64,000 bases of DNA from Epinephelus fuscoguttatus. Lineage: Eukaryota > Chordata > Actinopteri > Perciformes > Serranidae. A program made the translations under genes and the position numbers. The stretch is taken from the NCBI RefSeq assembly GCF_011397635.1, contig NC_064756.1, forward strand, positions 32,664,996 through 32,728,995. Direction: 5' to 3'. The notes below the pieces were generated by a model, which saw nothing but the letters and a program-made list of their open reading frames with translations, had not been told where the DNA came from and did no database searches. Below, one piece after another: positions 12,680 to 24,400 of the stretch. Each line of letters starts with the position of its first letter. Position 1 is the stretch's first letter.

Positions 12680-14945
12680 CTTGAGGAGAAGTTCTTTCGA
12701 TGTTAATTGCTGCTAGTCATTAATAAATGTCAAGGGTGACCACAGACTATAGATCACAGGTTACTTAGATCCTGAAAACCAATTTTCTTAATCAGCCTGT
12801 TATTATAAACGAGCTGCAACATGAATACCATATTGTATTTGAAAGTTAGAGTAATACTGATTATTTCCCATGTGAGATTTGTCTGTACTGAGCCTCTCAC
12901 TGGTTTGAAGCAAATAGGGCTCAGCTGAAAAAAAAGACTTAATTTAACAATATAAGAAACAGGATGCATTGTTGTCAGTTAAATCTGATCAAACCACTCC
13001 CATGCAGTCCTAATGAAGCAGATTAGCTGAGGGTTTATTAAACTCTTATTAGGTTTTGTTTTTTTTTTCTAACCTTAAATATAATATTTGCTTATCCCAG
13101 AGGTCTGGACTTGAGTCACTTGATTCTGACTTGAGTTCACAAATTTGATGACTTTAGACTCGACTTGACAAAACAAAAATTAAAAAAAAAAAAACATGCA
13201 ACTCCACTAGGACTTTAACACCAGTGACGTGTGACTTCACTTGGACTTGAGCTTTTTGACTTTAAAACACCTAATACCTTCCCCAAACACAAAGATTTAG
13301 AAAAAAAAGTATGTTATTTAAAAAGTGTGCCTGAATCAATTAATTTCCCTTAATTCCCTGAATCAGCTACCATTAATGCTGCCAGCATGCTGACAAATAA
13401 TTCCCCAGATCCACTTTGTTTGAACCAGAGCTGTAGAACAGAACTATTTTATTTTATTTTATATTCAAGGGCTCTGGCCTGAACCAATCCAACAGCATCC
13501 AATCAAAACTGTCTGCACCAAGATGTTTCTCTCGTGGGCAAAAACATTCACAGTAGAGCAAACTCAGCTATTGGTGCAAGTTATGATCTGTAATTCAGCA
13601 GTAAATAATCAGCTGTGTGTCTAACTGTGGATGGTGGAGCTGTGAATGGATTTGTGGAGTCTGTTAGTTGCAGTGGTGGTTGTTAGCAGTTAGCTCCGCT
13701 TGTTAGCCGCTGAACAGCAGCGGAGCAAGCAGCCACCGCCACTGGACTTCACAGCTGATCTCAACAGGACTACACTCACTCAGTCCAGACTGTCTCTGGA
13801 AAGTTTATGGGTTGATGCTGTTTGACAGGCAGATAGGAGGCTCAGTTATTTGAGTGTAGCTGTGCTGTAAGTACAGCATCTGGACTCAACAGTTTTCTCT
13901 GACAAAGAAGAAATTTGAGTTTTAATCACCAACTCTGTGAAAGGACATGAGTTTAAGTCTTTAGACTAACATGTTGCAGATTAAGACAGAATTCAGACTT
14001 TAATTAAATTATTTTTCTGCCTGTTAACAGTGAGATTGATAAATCAGAGTTTACAATGAACCTGGATATAAATCCTAGTTGTCTCAGATTAGTTACTTGT
14101 GTTGTCAAAGTTTTTTGAGACCATAAATAGAGATGTTGAGCTTTTCAAATGATGATCAGTAAGTGTGTGCTCTTAAATCACCCCTTAAACCTGTCAAAAA
14201 CTGCTGCAGAAATACAAGTTTGTAAGTGTGTAGAAATTATTTTTTAGTTGTAGAAAAAATGTCTAAATGAAAATTTATACCACCTGTCGCCTTGATTCTA
14301 ATTTCTGATAGATGAATTAGCCTCACTGGATTAGTTTCAATATAAGAAGAAAAAAAAATGCTGTAAATTTTTGTCAACTAAAACTAGACTATGAAGTATA
14401 AAAATGACTAAAAATAAAAAGCGTTTTCATCACGCGACTGAGACTAAATCTAAAATAGCTGTCAGAATTAACACTGCAAAAAACAAACTGCAGTAAAATG
14501 TGTGTGTCAAAAATTAGAGATACACCTTCCAACAAACTTTTGTTTTGTATTTACTATACAAACGTGAGTGATATTAATTTTCTCATCTTCTTTTAAATGA
14601 AAATCATTTCCCCTTCTTGTCTTTATTTTCCCTTCAGTGGTGGTGGTGTTGGCTTTTATAATCTGCTGGCTGCCCTACCACATTGGTAGGAACCTCTTCG
14701 CCCAAGTGGACGACTACGACACGGCCATGCTGAGTCAGAACTTCAACATGGCCTCCATGGTGCTCTGCTACCTCAGCGCCTCCATCAACCCCGTCGTCTA
14801 CAACCTCATGTCTCGGAAGTACAGGGCTGCAGCCAAACGTCTCTTCCTGTTGCACCAGCGGCCCGGACAAGCCCACCGTGGCCAGAGACAGCTCTGTGTG
14901 ACTGACCACATCTCCACCCTGAATGAAAGCCTGACTGGGGTCTGA
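10574..14945 (+). CDS. mlnr: Motilin receptor-type GPCR (GPR38 family)
   Basis: Two coding exons, 10574-11357 and 14638-14945, join in phase 1 to give 363 residues. The 10574 ATG is the first in-frame ATG after the likely acceptor at 10516. Class A GPCR marks are: TM1 GNTMTIL, TM2 NLYLSSMAVSDLIIF, the TM3 entry Cys (VVCRFYHY) pairing with the ECL2 Cys (GQCKH), ERY for DRY at the end of TM3, TM6 AFIICWLPYH, and NPVVYN for NPxxY in TM7. An N-glycosylation site (NDT) lies in ECL2. LPFDLYRLW, ERYLAI, VTRRRVQ and FLVGVE fit human MLNR better than GHSR, and the intron at HRQTVKIL/V is the site shared by both. The ligand is expected to be motilin or a related gut peptide, signalling mainly through Gq. 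The fndc3a neighbour agrees with human 13q14. Confidence 0.92.
12649..12677. repeat. (GT)n microsatellite
   Basis: A pure alternating GT tract in the mlnr intron. Confidence 0.95.
13085..13330. repeat. Dispersed teleost repeat rich in acttgagtc words
   Basis: Repeated short words (ggacttgagtcactt, gacttgagttcac, gactcgacttgac, cacttggacttgag) mark a common fish repeat family. The following sequence to about 13990, including the hairpin gctccgct...agcggagc at about 13690-13735, may belong to the same insertion. Its class is not known to me. Confidence 0.55.
14250..14480. repeat. Dispersed repeat rich in actaaaa words
   Basis: The words gtcaactaaaactagact, aaaatgactaaaaataaaaa, gactgagactaaatctaaaa and gtcagaattaacactgc form an ordered set I know from many fish introns. 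It ends about 160 bp before mlnr exon 2. Confidence 0.5.
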
Positions 14946-16767
14946 GGGGCCCCTCTAGAGCGGTGCTTTTACAGGCTTGTTTGACTTCATCGCAGAGTGT
15001 TTGCAGGCATCTTTAAAGTTGCAGCTGAAGAGAAAACTTGATGAAGATGTGTAGAGGAGGAATGTTTGCTCCATTTTATCTTGGAGGTGGAAAGCAGGGC
15101 TGAGTGCTCCATTGCACTTCAATGCAAAATCAGATTTACTACTACTCAGCGGCATTTTGTTCACAGAGACTGGGTGATGTCACTTTTCATTTTTTTGGTC
15201 AAGACAACAGGAATTCAGCGGATTCCAAGCGAAAAAGTTTCCATTTACGCTTTCCTCTTTCAGTGTTACACCTCAAGCAGAAATATTTAACTCCACACTG
15301 TGTGCTGCTACATGTTTTTTCTTGCTTGCTGTCAGCGCTTACAGAACACACACACACTGTTTCAGTTCACAATTACCGTCAATCCACAGCACTGATTAAT
15401 AATAAGTGATCCCTCTTTGTTAAAGACAAACGACGTTTGCCACATTTGAAATGACTGTTCATTTATAATGTGTAATTGTAGTCTCAGCTCCACTCTGTCG
15501 TAAGATTGAATTTGTTTAATGTATGGTGAACAATTGTTATCATGCCGTTTGTTTGTTCTCATAAATCAAGAAAAACAAAACAAGTAAACCTATTAGCTGT
15601 GGTCCATTAGTTGTGCAGATCTGAAATTGGGTATTCCAGTGTTTGTGTGAATGTGTGTGTGTGTCTATGTGTTTGCAGGGTTGTGTAGCATTTCCCCAGT
15701 GAATAGATGGAACATAAACTTCATAAAAGCACATTACTATGAAAATGGGGCAGTTGATGCCTGTGTGTGTGATACAGAGACCATCTGAGCCCTGGGGTTT
15801 TGGGGCTGTGTACGTGCCAGCCATCATGTAATCTGACACGGCTATTATATTACCTGTGCTCTGAGTCAGATTTAGCCTGGCAGCCAACGTCCCTGCATCA
15901 CCATATTCAAAGTAATGGCTGCTCTAAGTGCATTTCAAAGAGGAAAAAAGATATTAGGTTGTCAGCAGCGGCAGAGGTTATTGCTTTTATTGCTTCCACT
16001 TGCATAATCTTGACACCATTGTACAATTCTTCTTTGATGCTGTATTTTGGATTAGGAATCGTACACTTTGTACCTCATACTCTGGCAAGAAAGGTAACGT
16101 CAAAGTTATGTATTTTTAACCTGAATACTGTCTAATCCTAAAATAAGCTCAGAGTTTTCCAGGCTCTGTCTATACATCTTGTTCTTTAAAAGGAACTGTC
16201 GTGATTTTGCACATGAATCATCGGGCCTTGGTTTGCATGAACACAAAGAGACAAAGTCGCTCTGGGCTGACTCATCCTCATGACACTTTTTTCACCGAGC
16301 CATTCATCTCTGCCAGAGGAGCTGAAGCAGCGGGTAAAAGCTTACATACCACAGCCTGTCCTGCCATCACCTGGGGAAAGATCAGCAAGCAGCACGACTC
16401 CTCCGTTGGTTATTTTCTTTACTGATAATGAAGAGAGTGTCTGTGAGCGGCTCGTCCAGAGCTGTCAACACCTCCCTCGGGCCTTCTTCACACCACCTCA
16501 AATCATTCAGCATTAGAAATATACATTTTGTTTGTTTTGACTCTACTTTTCAGGTCACGACTTCTTCTCTTTCAGCAAACCTCTAACATACTGCACGCAC
16601 CTCTTTTGGATTTGTAGCATATAAGCAGTGATTTATTTGATTAAAAACGATAATTCTAAATATAGATAAAATGTGATGACATATGTTTCCTGAGGAATTT
16701 ATTAAGTTCAGAAGGACTTAAATTCTTTAGCAAGAATATTTTACAACTGACATGTGCTACAATGATA

Positions 16768-16798
<31 letters not shown>

Positions 16799-19700
16799 TT
16801 ACTGCATTATCACTGTTTTCCTCATCTCAAGGCCTGCTATTAAGGAACTGAGAAAATATGAAATTCACACAAAAACCATATTTAAACCGATTTGCAAGCA
16901 GAGTCTTTGGATGGCTGCATCTGCCTCATTTCAATATCTAGAAAGTGTTTTGTGATTGTTGTAGTGTTATTAAAGGAACGTGGAAGTCTTTCAAAATTAA
17001 AATACTTAATTCAAAGTTCAGAGTTTTAAAAGTACCCACTTGGTGGAAACTACATGGATTTACACATATATATAACTTATAACGCCATGCCATGCTGCTT
17101 TGCACTATGTTTTTCATTTGTATTCATCTCCAAATGAAACTGAAATTTAAGTTTATCTCTTCTGAGAAATGATTGCTTTCTGACACAGCTGCACAGGCCA
17201 TCATTTCTATGTAATGGTCTTTTCTACCAGAGGGAGGAGCCAGAGACTACTACTGCGTGTGTGTATGTGTGTGTGTGCCTGCCTGCGTAAAGAAGAATTA
17301 CAGCAATATCAAACATTTGCTGGGATTTAAATCGGTCAGAAATAGCTACAAGCTACATAAACACTGCTCATATAGCTGTTCACTTCTCCCTGTAAGAAAT
17401 CTTAAATCAGCTTCCCCTTTCAGCCCATTTCCACAAATTATAAGCAGCACATATTTACTTCCTGTTTGGCTCCGTGTGCCTGGAGGTCCATGCATGTGGT
17501 CACAGGAAGCTGCACTAAAATGGAGGATATTTAGGAGGAGGGTCTGCACAACAACTCTCTCTAGAAAGACTGCAGGGGTTCACAGTCTTTCCTGCTGGTT
17601 GCTGTTGTAGCCATGCTGCTCTTCATGGCTTGTCATGACTGTAAACATTAAGCAGTCAGGACTGCTGCCTGTTTTTATGCTCCTCTGTACTCACACTGGG
17701 ATGTCTTACCCCAAACTGGCCTGCTGTTATCTGCCATCTCAGTGGTGTTGCTCCTTGGACATAGGAAGACAACAGCATGCAATATTCAGAGGCAGTGTAC
17801 AGAGGTGAATGCTACCAGACCACACCAGGCTTTTCCTTCTTTATCTTTCACTCTGTGCTATGAGAGTCTGTGTCTGGCCTGCAGAGTCTTCCAGGCTGCA
17901 GGAATCATGACCCTCACTCTGATCCCCTAAAAGAATGCTAAGGAACTTGACCAAATTTTCCTTCACCTGTTAGCACAGAGAGCGTGTCCACTCGTGTTTG
18001 AAGGGAGGTCTGGATCACCACCAGCCAACACTGTCATGACCAGAGCGCTAAACCCCTCACACACACGTCCCCTGGGTCACCTTCAACAGGGAATACACAG
18101 AGGAAAGCGAGAAGAAGGCAATGTCGTGGCAGGAGAGACCATTGTCTCTCCTGCTGGTTTCTCTTGTAGCCATGCTGTTCTCCTGTGGCCTCCAATGCCA
18201 CCTCTTTCTCTCTCCCCCTCCCCAAACCCAAAGCTTTTCCCACCCCAAGCTGACTGTGTGGCCAATCTGCTGCTATAATGGAGAACCCAGGGAATTTGGT
18301 GACCACCTATTTAGAAGTGTGAAGTAATGTATCAAACATAAAAGCCTGAAATTGTTAGTCAGTGTCTCTCTGCATTGGCAGTCATTCCTCTCTGGTACAG
18401 AGAGCCAGGCGTGTGCCACTGCCACCTCACTTTCACTCCGTGCTCTTGTCGTCACAGCTGGGTGACAGTGAGACAACAAACACAAATGTGCCTTTGGCTT
18501 TTACAAACCATCAGGCACTCCCACAACACTTTCAAATGCCTTTAATGGCAGTAATAATGATAATAAGCTTCATTTATAAAGCACTAATCACCTCGTCGTC
18601 GAAAGCTTTTAGTAAACAGTTTCCATTGTTTAATGAACCATGTTACACACAGAAGAGCTAATGCTGTGTTCCTTCCTCCAAATTAGTAGTAGAGTTCCCT
18701 GCAATTTGGAGGCTAATTTATATCTACTTGGTATCTGTGAAGTGTTTGTTCATGAGCAGTGTTTGACATTAGGCCCTTTGAGAGAAAAATATCATCTCAC
18801 TAAACAAGAGAACTGTTTATCTGTCGATTTCAAACCTGTGAAACCAGATCACAACTTGCTTTTGTCTATTTGATAAGTAAACAAAAGGACGCAAGTGACC
18901 AACATGATCACATAAACACTTTAGGATGGGGATCAGAATATGGTTTTCACGTGAGCTGTTAATTCACAAAATTTGAGGACCTTAATGGTGTTTCTCTCCA
19001 TAATGACTTTGAACTAAAAAAATGTAAAGAACATTATGTGATCAGTACACCAGCAGGAGGGACAACCTCTCCTGCAGTTGTGCAGTGTGTTGTTGATGAG
19101 TTAGAAACCAGTCCATTAGATGGCTTCTCTACATTTCCACACCACAAACCGCTTAAGTGACTGCCTCTGCTTTCTCCTGGCCTGCAGCAGGAAAGAGGTA
19201 CCCCAAGATCTTTTCTTCCTTACAAGAAAACTCAAGATGAGAATAACTGACTAAGAAGCAGCTAACAGTAATATTTACATGCTGACCAGCTGTGAGTGTC
19301 CTGCGCTTGCATAAGAGGAAAACCAGAGACAACATGCAAAATGCAGTACAGCTGGAAGAGAACAAGCAGCATTAGAACTGTGCTATGGTGAAAACAAACT
19401 CTTGCAATGCTAACATGATGAAGTAGTTGCAGGTGGAGGTGAGGCCCAAAGTGCAGGCATTCCAGACATGCACAGTTATGCCTGGAACTAATGAAAATCC
19501 TACAGCATATGTATGCATGGCATGTTATTTAAACTAAGGCTATAGACACTTTTTCTTGAAACAACTCCTTTATCCTTTGGCATTGTTAACATTTTACATT
19601 GAATTATACTTTACAAGAATAATTTGCATCTAAGTATTGTCTAGGCTAAATGTTTGACCTTTGAACTCTTGTTTTTTTGCGTGCAGATACTGAGGATGAT

Positions 19701-20750
19701 TTGTTTTTCAAGTTGGTGAAATTGGTGACAAAGAATATAATAAATAAACCAACCATTAGATGCCACAAGTGTCGATAGCAAGGGTGCCAAACATACAAAC
19801 CAGCCAGCCAAAGGGTCCAGTCCAAATATTGATGCACTTGTGAAGGCTAAGAGGCCTCAGGTTTTAAGAGCAAGTTTAACAGTGAATAGCCCTCAACCCC
19901 TGTTCAATCCCAGACCTTTAACATAAGGAATAAAAGGAGGAACGTAATGTCACACACTGTCATCATCCCCGTCTCAGCTTCGGAGGGAGTCTGCAGTCGC
20001 TCTGTGGCCCACCTCTCCACCACTGAGGCCACCTGAGGACTGTCTATGCTGAGCACATCATGCTGACCACACTGTAGTGGTATGGCTCCAGGTTGACGGA
20101 AGGCAGGTCCTGTAGAAGTACAACAATATCAGTGCAGAATTAATGTGATTCTGCCTAAAAAATACTCCAAAATGGATGTAAGTTACTCAGCAAGGGTAAA
20201 GGTACACTTGATGAAAACAGTGGGACAATATACAGTTGTACAGTACAGTATAATACCAAGGAATTATGCCAAGGGCAGGGAAAACAACCAGCAAACTTAC
20301 TACAACCCCCCCACAGATGTGATGAGCATTGCTCATCTAGCCACATTCCAATCAGTGATGTAACTGCAGGTGTTTTCTATCAGCTGGAAAGGGCAAAAGG
20401 CATACTTTACTCCTTTGGTTGTGGCCAGGACAAAAACATGCTTGTAAGTTTTAGCTCATAGAAAGCAGGCCTGCAGCATAATTGACTGGTAAAATAATTG
20501 AAATATTAGGCAGAATATCAAAGCTGTCTCTCAACTTAATGCAGTAACGTTTTCGTGTGTGCACTGAGCATTAGCAAGGATATATAGACTATATAGGCTT
20601 TTTAAATTGTATGTACTGTCACTGTATCCAATGGTGAAACACAAACATACCATTTAAATTGGTTGTAGATGCTTTCTGTACATTGCTTGTTGGGTTGCAC
20701 CATGTGGTTAAAAATGCCATCTAGTTTCTAAGTCCAGTTTGCGTCTGCCA
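14946..20750. other. mlnr 3' end and intergenic stretch
   Basis: This begins with the mlnr 3' UTR. I find no strong AATAAA close to the stop, so the 3' end is uncertain. Beyond it are short ORFs without family resemblance, a CTG run at 16768-16792 and GT-rich stretches at about 15651-15665 and 17252-17276. I recognise no gene here. Confidence 0.5.
16768..16792. repeat. (CTG)n trinucleotide repeat
   Basis: Eight or so uninterrupted CTG units in intergenic sequence, with no coding context. Confidence 0.9.
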
Positions 20751-20752
20751 AG

Positions 20753-21170
20753 CCCAGTGCTGGAACAAGTATTCAGATATTTTGCTCAAGTAAACGTAGC
20801 AATAAAACAGTATAGAAATACACTTTGTTACAAATAAAAGTCAATTCAGTTTTATTTATAAAGCCCAATATCGCACAATCACAATTTTCCCCAGAGGGGC
20901 TTTACAGCATATGAAATTAAAATTGAAAGTTTTACCTTTACCCATATAATACATCAAAATGTATTTGCTGATTTTTGTATTAATTATCTGAATCTGTAAA
21001 GAAAATAGTAACTAATGTTAAAAAAAAAAAGTGGAGTAAAAAAAACACATTTTTTTCAAAATGTAGTGAAGTAGAATTATAAAGTAGCAAAAATTAAAAT
21101 ACTAACCTAAAGTAAAAGTACCTTAAAACCTTAAAATTTAATAATTCTGCTCTGCCTCCATCATCAGTTT
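20753..21170. repeat. Composite dispersed repeat, one element inside another
   Basis: The outer part starts with gtgctggaacaagtattcag and ctcaagtaaacgtagcaat and ends with aagtaaaagtacctt. It is the same aagtaaaa-rich family seen at about 27375-27540 and 59640-59705. It is interrupted at about 20840-20920 by attcagttttatttataaag...ccccagaggggctttacag, a common fish repeat terminus. This lies about 150 bp upstream of the rcsd1 promoter. Confidence 0.55.
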
Positions 21171-21324
21171 TTCGAAAAGGTTCCAAAAAGCGGATTTTAT
21201 TTTGAAAGTCTTCAGCAGAAGTAGTATTTTTCAACCTGACTGACTTGACAGCGCCGACGGAGCCAAATGCGCGTAAAAGTTGTCCACTCCTCCTCCTTGT
21301 CCATGAGACTCATTTGGCTCCAGA

Positions 21325-21330
21325 TATAAA
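21325..21330 (+). promoter_or_regulatory. rcsd1: Candidate rcsd1 TATA box
   Basis: TATAAA in cagatataaacacag lies 129 bp upstream of the proposed rcsd1 start codon, within a local GC-richer, CpG-bearing stretch (about 21240-21465). Transcription would start near 21355. Confidence 0.4.
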
Positions 21331-21458
21331 CACAGAGCTGCTCTCTGTACCCGCTGCGCTCCTCAGTCTCTTCACAACCAGCAGGCGGTTTGCTCCAAGA
21401 GGCCGAGGAACAGGAAAAAAAAAGCCAGGAGGGGACGATCTCTGGCGCATTCCCAAGG

Positions 21459-24400
21459 ATGGAGGTAACAACTCTATGACTCTGAGCGTCGTTTGCTGTT
21501 GCAGCTTGTACTTTTAGGCCACTTGAGCAGATGTTTTTAACATTTAATGTGGGTTTGTGCAGCCAAGTGTGGTTGGAATTAAAACATTACATCATCGGAG
21601 CTCAAGTGAGTAACTTTGTAGTATTTTTACTGGTCTATGTCATTACTGTGATATTTCTGGAAGGACTAGGAACTGTCTGTGCAAACACTGAACAAATAGT
21701 AGTACTGCAGTTGTTTAAGTACACTTATGAAGTTGTATATGCACATGTGGCTGTGTTGTCATCACTAAAAAAGTTCCTGAAGGTTTTTACAATATTTACC
21801 TCATTTATATCATATGTGATATTATATAAATGTGTTTCACATAATGCAATAGACCAGTTGGTATTTATTATGATAAACTCTATAAAAGGATCATATACTT
21901 CTCTTTATATGTTCTGTTATTAGCACACACACCGACATAAACACGGCACCTCTTTGCCTCAGTACGTTTGAGCTTCAGGTCGATATGATTATAAAGTACG
22001 TTTGCGGTAACGACATCATAACAAGAAACCACAGTCTAAGTGGAGGGAAATGGAGCTGACAGCACATCTGTCAGGAGCCAGTGTTTCTGCCCTGATAAAT
22101 GTGTGGAGTAAATGCCATTAGTCGATTTGGTTTCCACTGCAAAGTCTGCTCTTTGTTTTTAGGTCTGAACATCAGCAACTTACCACCCATCACCTGACAA
22201 GCCATGCCTTCCCTTCTCAAAGGCCAATCTGTCCTTTACCCACTTGCGCAGATGCTAAATTAGAAAACAAGTGTGCTTCTTCATTGGAGGGCTGTCTGAG
22301 TCCTGCCACACATGTTTTTCCTGCAGGGTTTGCTCATAGGTTTGTGGCCTCCTCCCTGCAAAACAAGCTGTTCCCTCTGACTTTTAACATCACTCTCAAG
22401 TATTTAATGTCATGTGGCGGATAGGCAGAGAAACTCCCATTTTTCTCCCCACAGCACGTAAAGGAGCACTACTCTTACATACTTACACCACTCAGTGTTA
22501 AGACTCAGATGTACTTTAGACCAGCTCTGCTTGGATTTAAGACCTTAGTCTACTTTGTTCTTTCTTTGTTGCCAAAATTGAGAGAAAAAACTTGGACTGC
22601 CCCCAAATCTAGAAAAGAAGAAAAGATGACAAATAGATAGAGTGGGCGTTCTGGGTAAACAGTGTTGTTCTTATACAGAATAGTTAGAGTTTTTGTGAGA
22701 TAAAGCACTTTTGAGAGTGAAAAAGTGTAACCTGCACAAACTGAACACTAAGATGGAGGAAACAGGTTCAAGTATTGGTGCACTCAGCTTTTTCTGAATG
22801 AAGCCTTAGAGTACAAACCCAGTCCAAATCTTACAAGCTATGTTTTCATTTCGAGCGAACAGTCTAAGAAGTGATTTAGAGGTGATGCTGCAATTTAAAT
22901 TTAAACTGAATGCTTCCATGCCACTTAAAAATCTGATCTTGGTGAGCAACTACCTAACCATGGCGATTTTTCACTTCAGATATATTTGTATATATTTACG
23001 TTGATGGTTTAAGTAAAATATGGCACGGCAGACTCTGTGATTTTAAAACTTGAATTAAAAACTGTGCCATATGTAACAGCCCACTGAGTTCAGTCAGGTT
23101 TGCAAGTTTTGATGTTCTGGATGATTCAGACAGTCATTTGTCAGTCGTTTCCTGTAAGTCATTTTGGTCTGAACCCATTGATGATACTCAAGAAATGCTC
23201 CTTGGGTCTTGCCAAATTTATGAGTAAAATGAAATCTGTCAGCTGTTTTTACAAGGGTTGCTGCTGTTGGTGCTAAAAATTGATTTACGTGCTCAGTTTT
23301 TAATTACAGTTGCTTCCTTTTTGCCAAAAATGCCTACCAGTAAATCATCTGACATGTGAAATGAATTTGGATGAGATGGATCAGCTCCCCCAGATGTTAG
23401 CTTTTGAGAATGGGATGCTTTTGTGTGCTGCAGCTTTGGTCTAAGTTTGATGGGATGGTATTTTTGCATGCTGCATTCTGCATGAAGCACCTGTAAAAAT
23501 GTGCTAAACTATCCTGTAAAGCCAGTCTCACACTCAGCTTTGCACTCTTATGACATCACCTATTAGTAAAAATTCTGCGGTGTGTTTCTACCTTTAGGAA
23601 AGAGCCGTTCGCGCTCGCCAACATTGATTTACAGCTGCCTCAAGCAAGCCTAAGAGGAGATTAAGGCATGGAATTTTTTTTTACAACAGCAAGCTATTAA
23701 GTAGACAAACTGGAAATGTTGTGCATTCATGTGTGTGTACGTGTGTGTGTGTGTGTGTGTGTGTGGGTGTGTGTGTGTGCACCTGAGGATTTGTGGAGTG
23801 GGAGGTGGAGGTTTTCCTTTGATGGAAAAACAACACAGCTAGAGGAGTGAGCATTTGGGATTGCCTTGCCAACCATATGGTGTGCACATTTATTATGTAA
23901 TCCATAGTAAAGTTAAGAGACCAATAACAGACTCAGTCTGTAGCAGCCAGACGTTTGCTAATGAGTCAGGTTTTTCCCATTTCGCTTTACAACAGTATGT
24001 CATTTAAATAGTGTCACACTGTTATGATTGTTATTACTCGTGCAGTGACCGTCCAAAACGTGCGTGCTTGGAACAGGACGATCGCTTGATCTGTGGTACT
24101 GCTGCTTGCAACTTTCTCCAGTAACGCGCTCGTCCAAACAACTTCACACTTGACACCGCGCTTCCTTGGGACCTGAACAATACACCTGCCATGACATTGT
24201 TGAATCCCCTAGCAATGCTAATACGCCATTTGCTAACAGCTTGCTATTTGGGACCAGGTTGTTTCCAGGAACAAAAGCGTTCAGGCCAAAAGTTACATCT
24301 CTGATGCTTGAGATGTTTGAAGTTACTTCAATGTCTGCGGTCTTGTGTTCTTTCATCTGTTGATGAATGTACCTTAGCAAGCGAGTACAAGCTATACCCA

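Larger units (their letters stand above)
11358..14637 (+). other. mlnr: mlnr intron with in-frame read-through start
   Basis: The exon 1 frame stays open past the donor for about 67 codons, to a stop at 11558-11560. The rest of the intron holds a GT microsatellite and dispersed repeats (separate entries) and no further coding exon. Confidence 0.7.

Noticed and set aside
10574-14945. Ghrelin receptor (ghsr) instead of mlnr
   Set aside because: LPFDLYRLW, VTRRRV and FLVGVE fit the motilin receptor better, and the fndc3a neighbourhood with 3q13/11q14 genes points to the 13q14-type locus.
21245-21517. A 90-codon ORF near the rcsd1 start
   Set aside because: It covers the proposed 5' UTR and runs through a splice donor; its sequence has no family resemblance.
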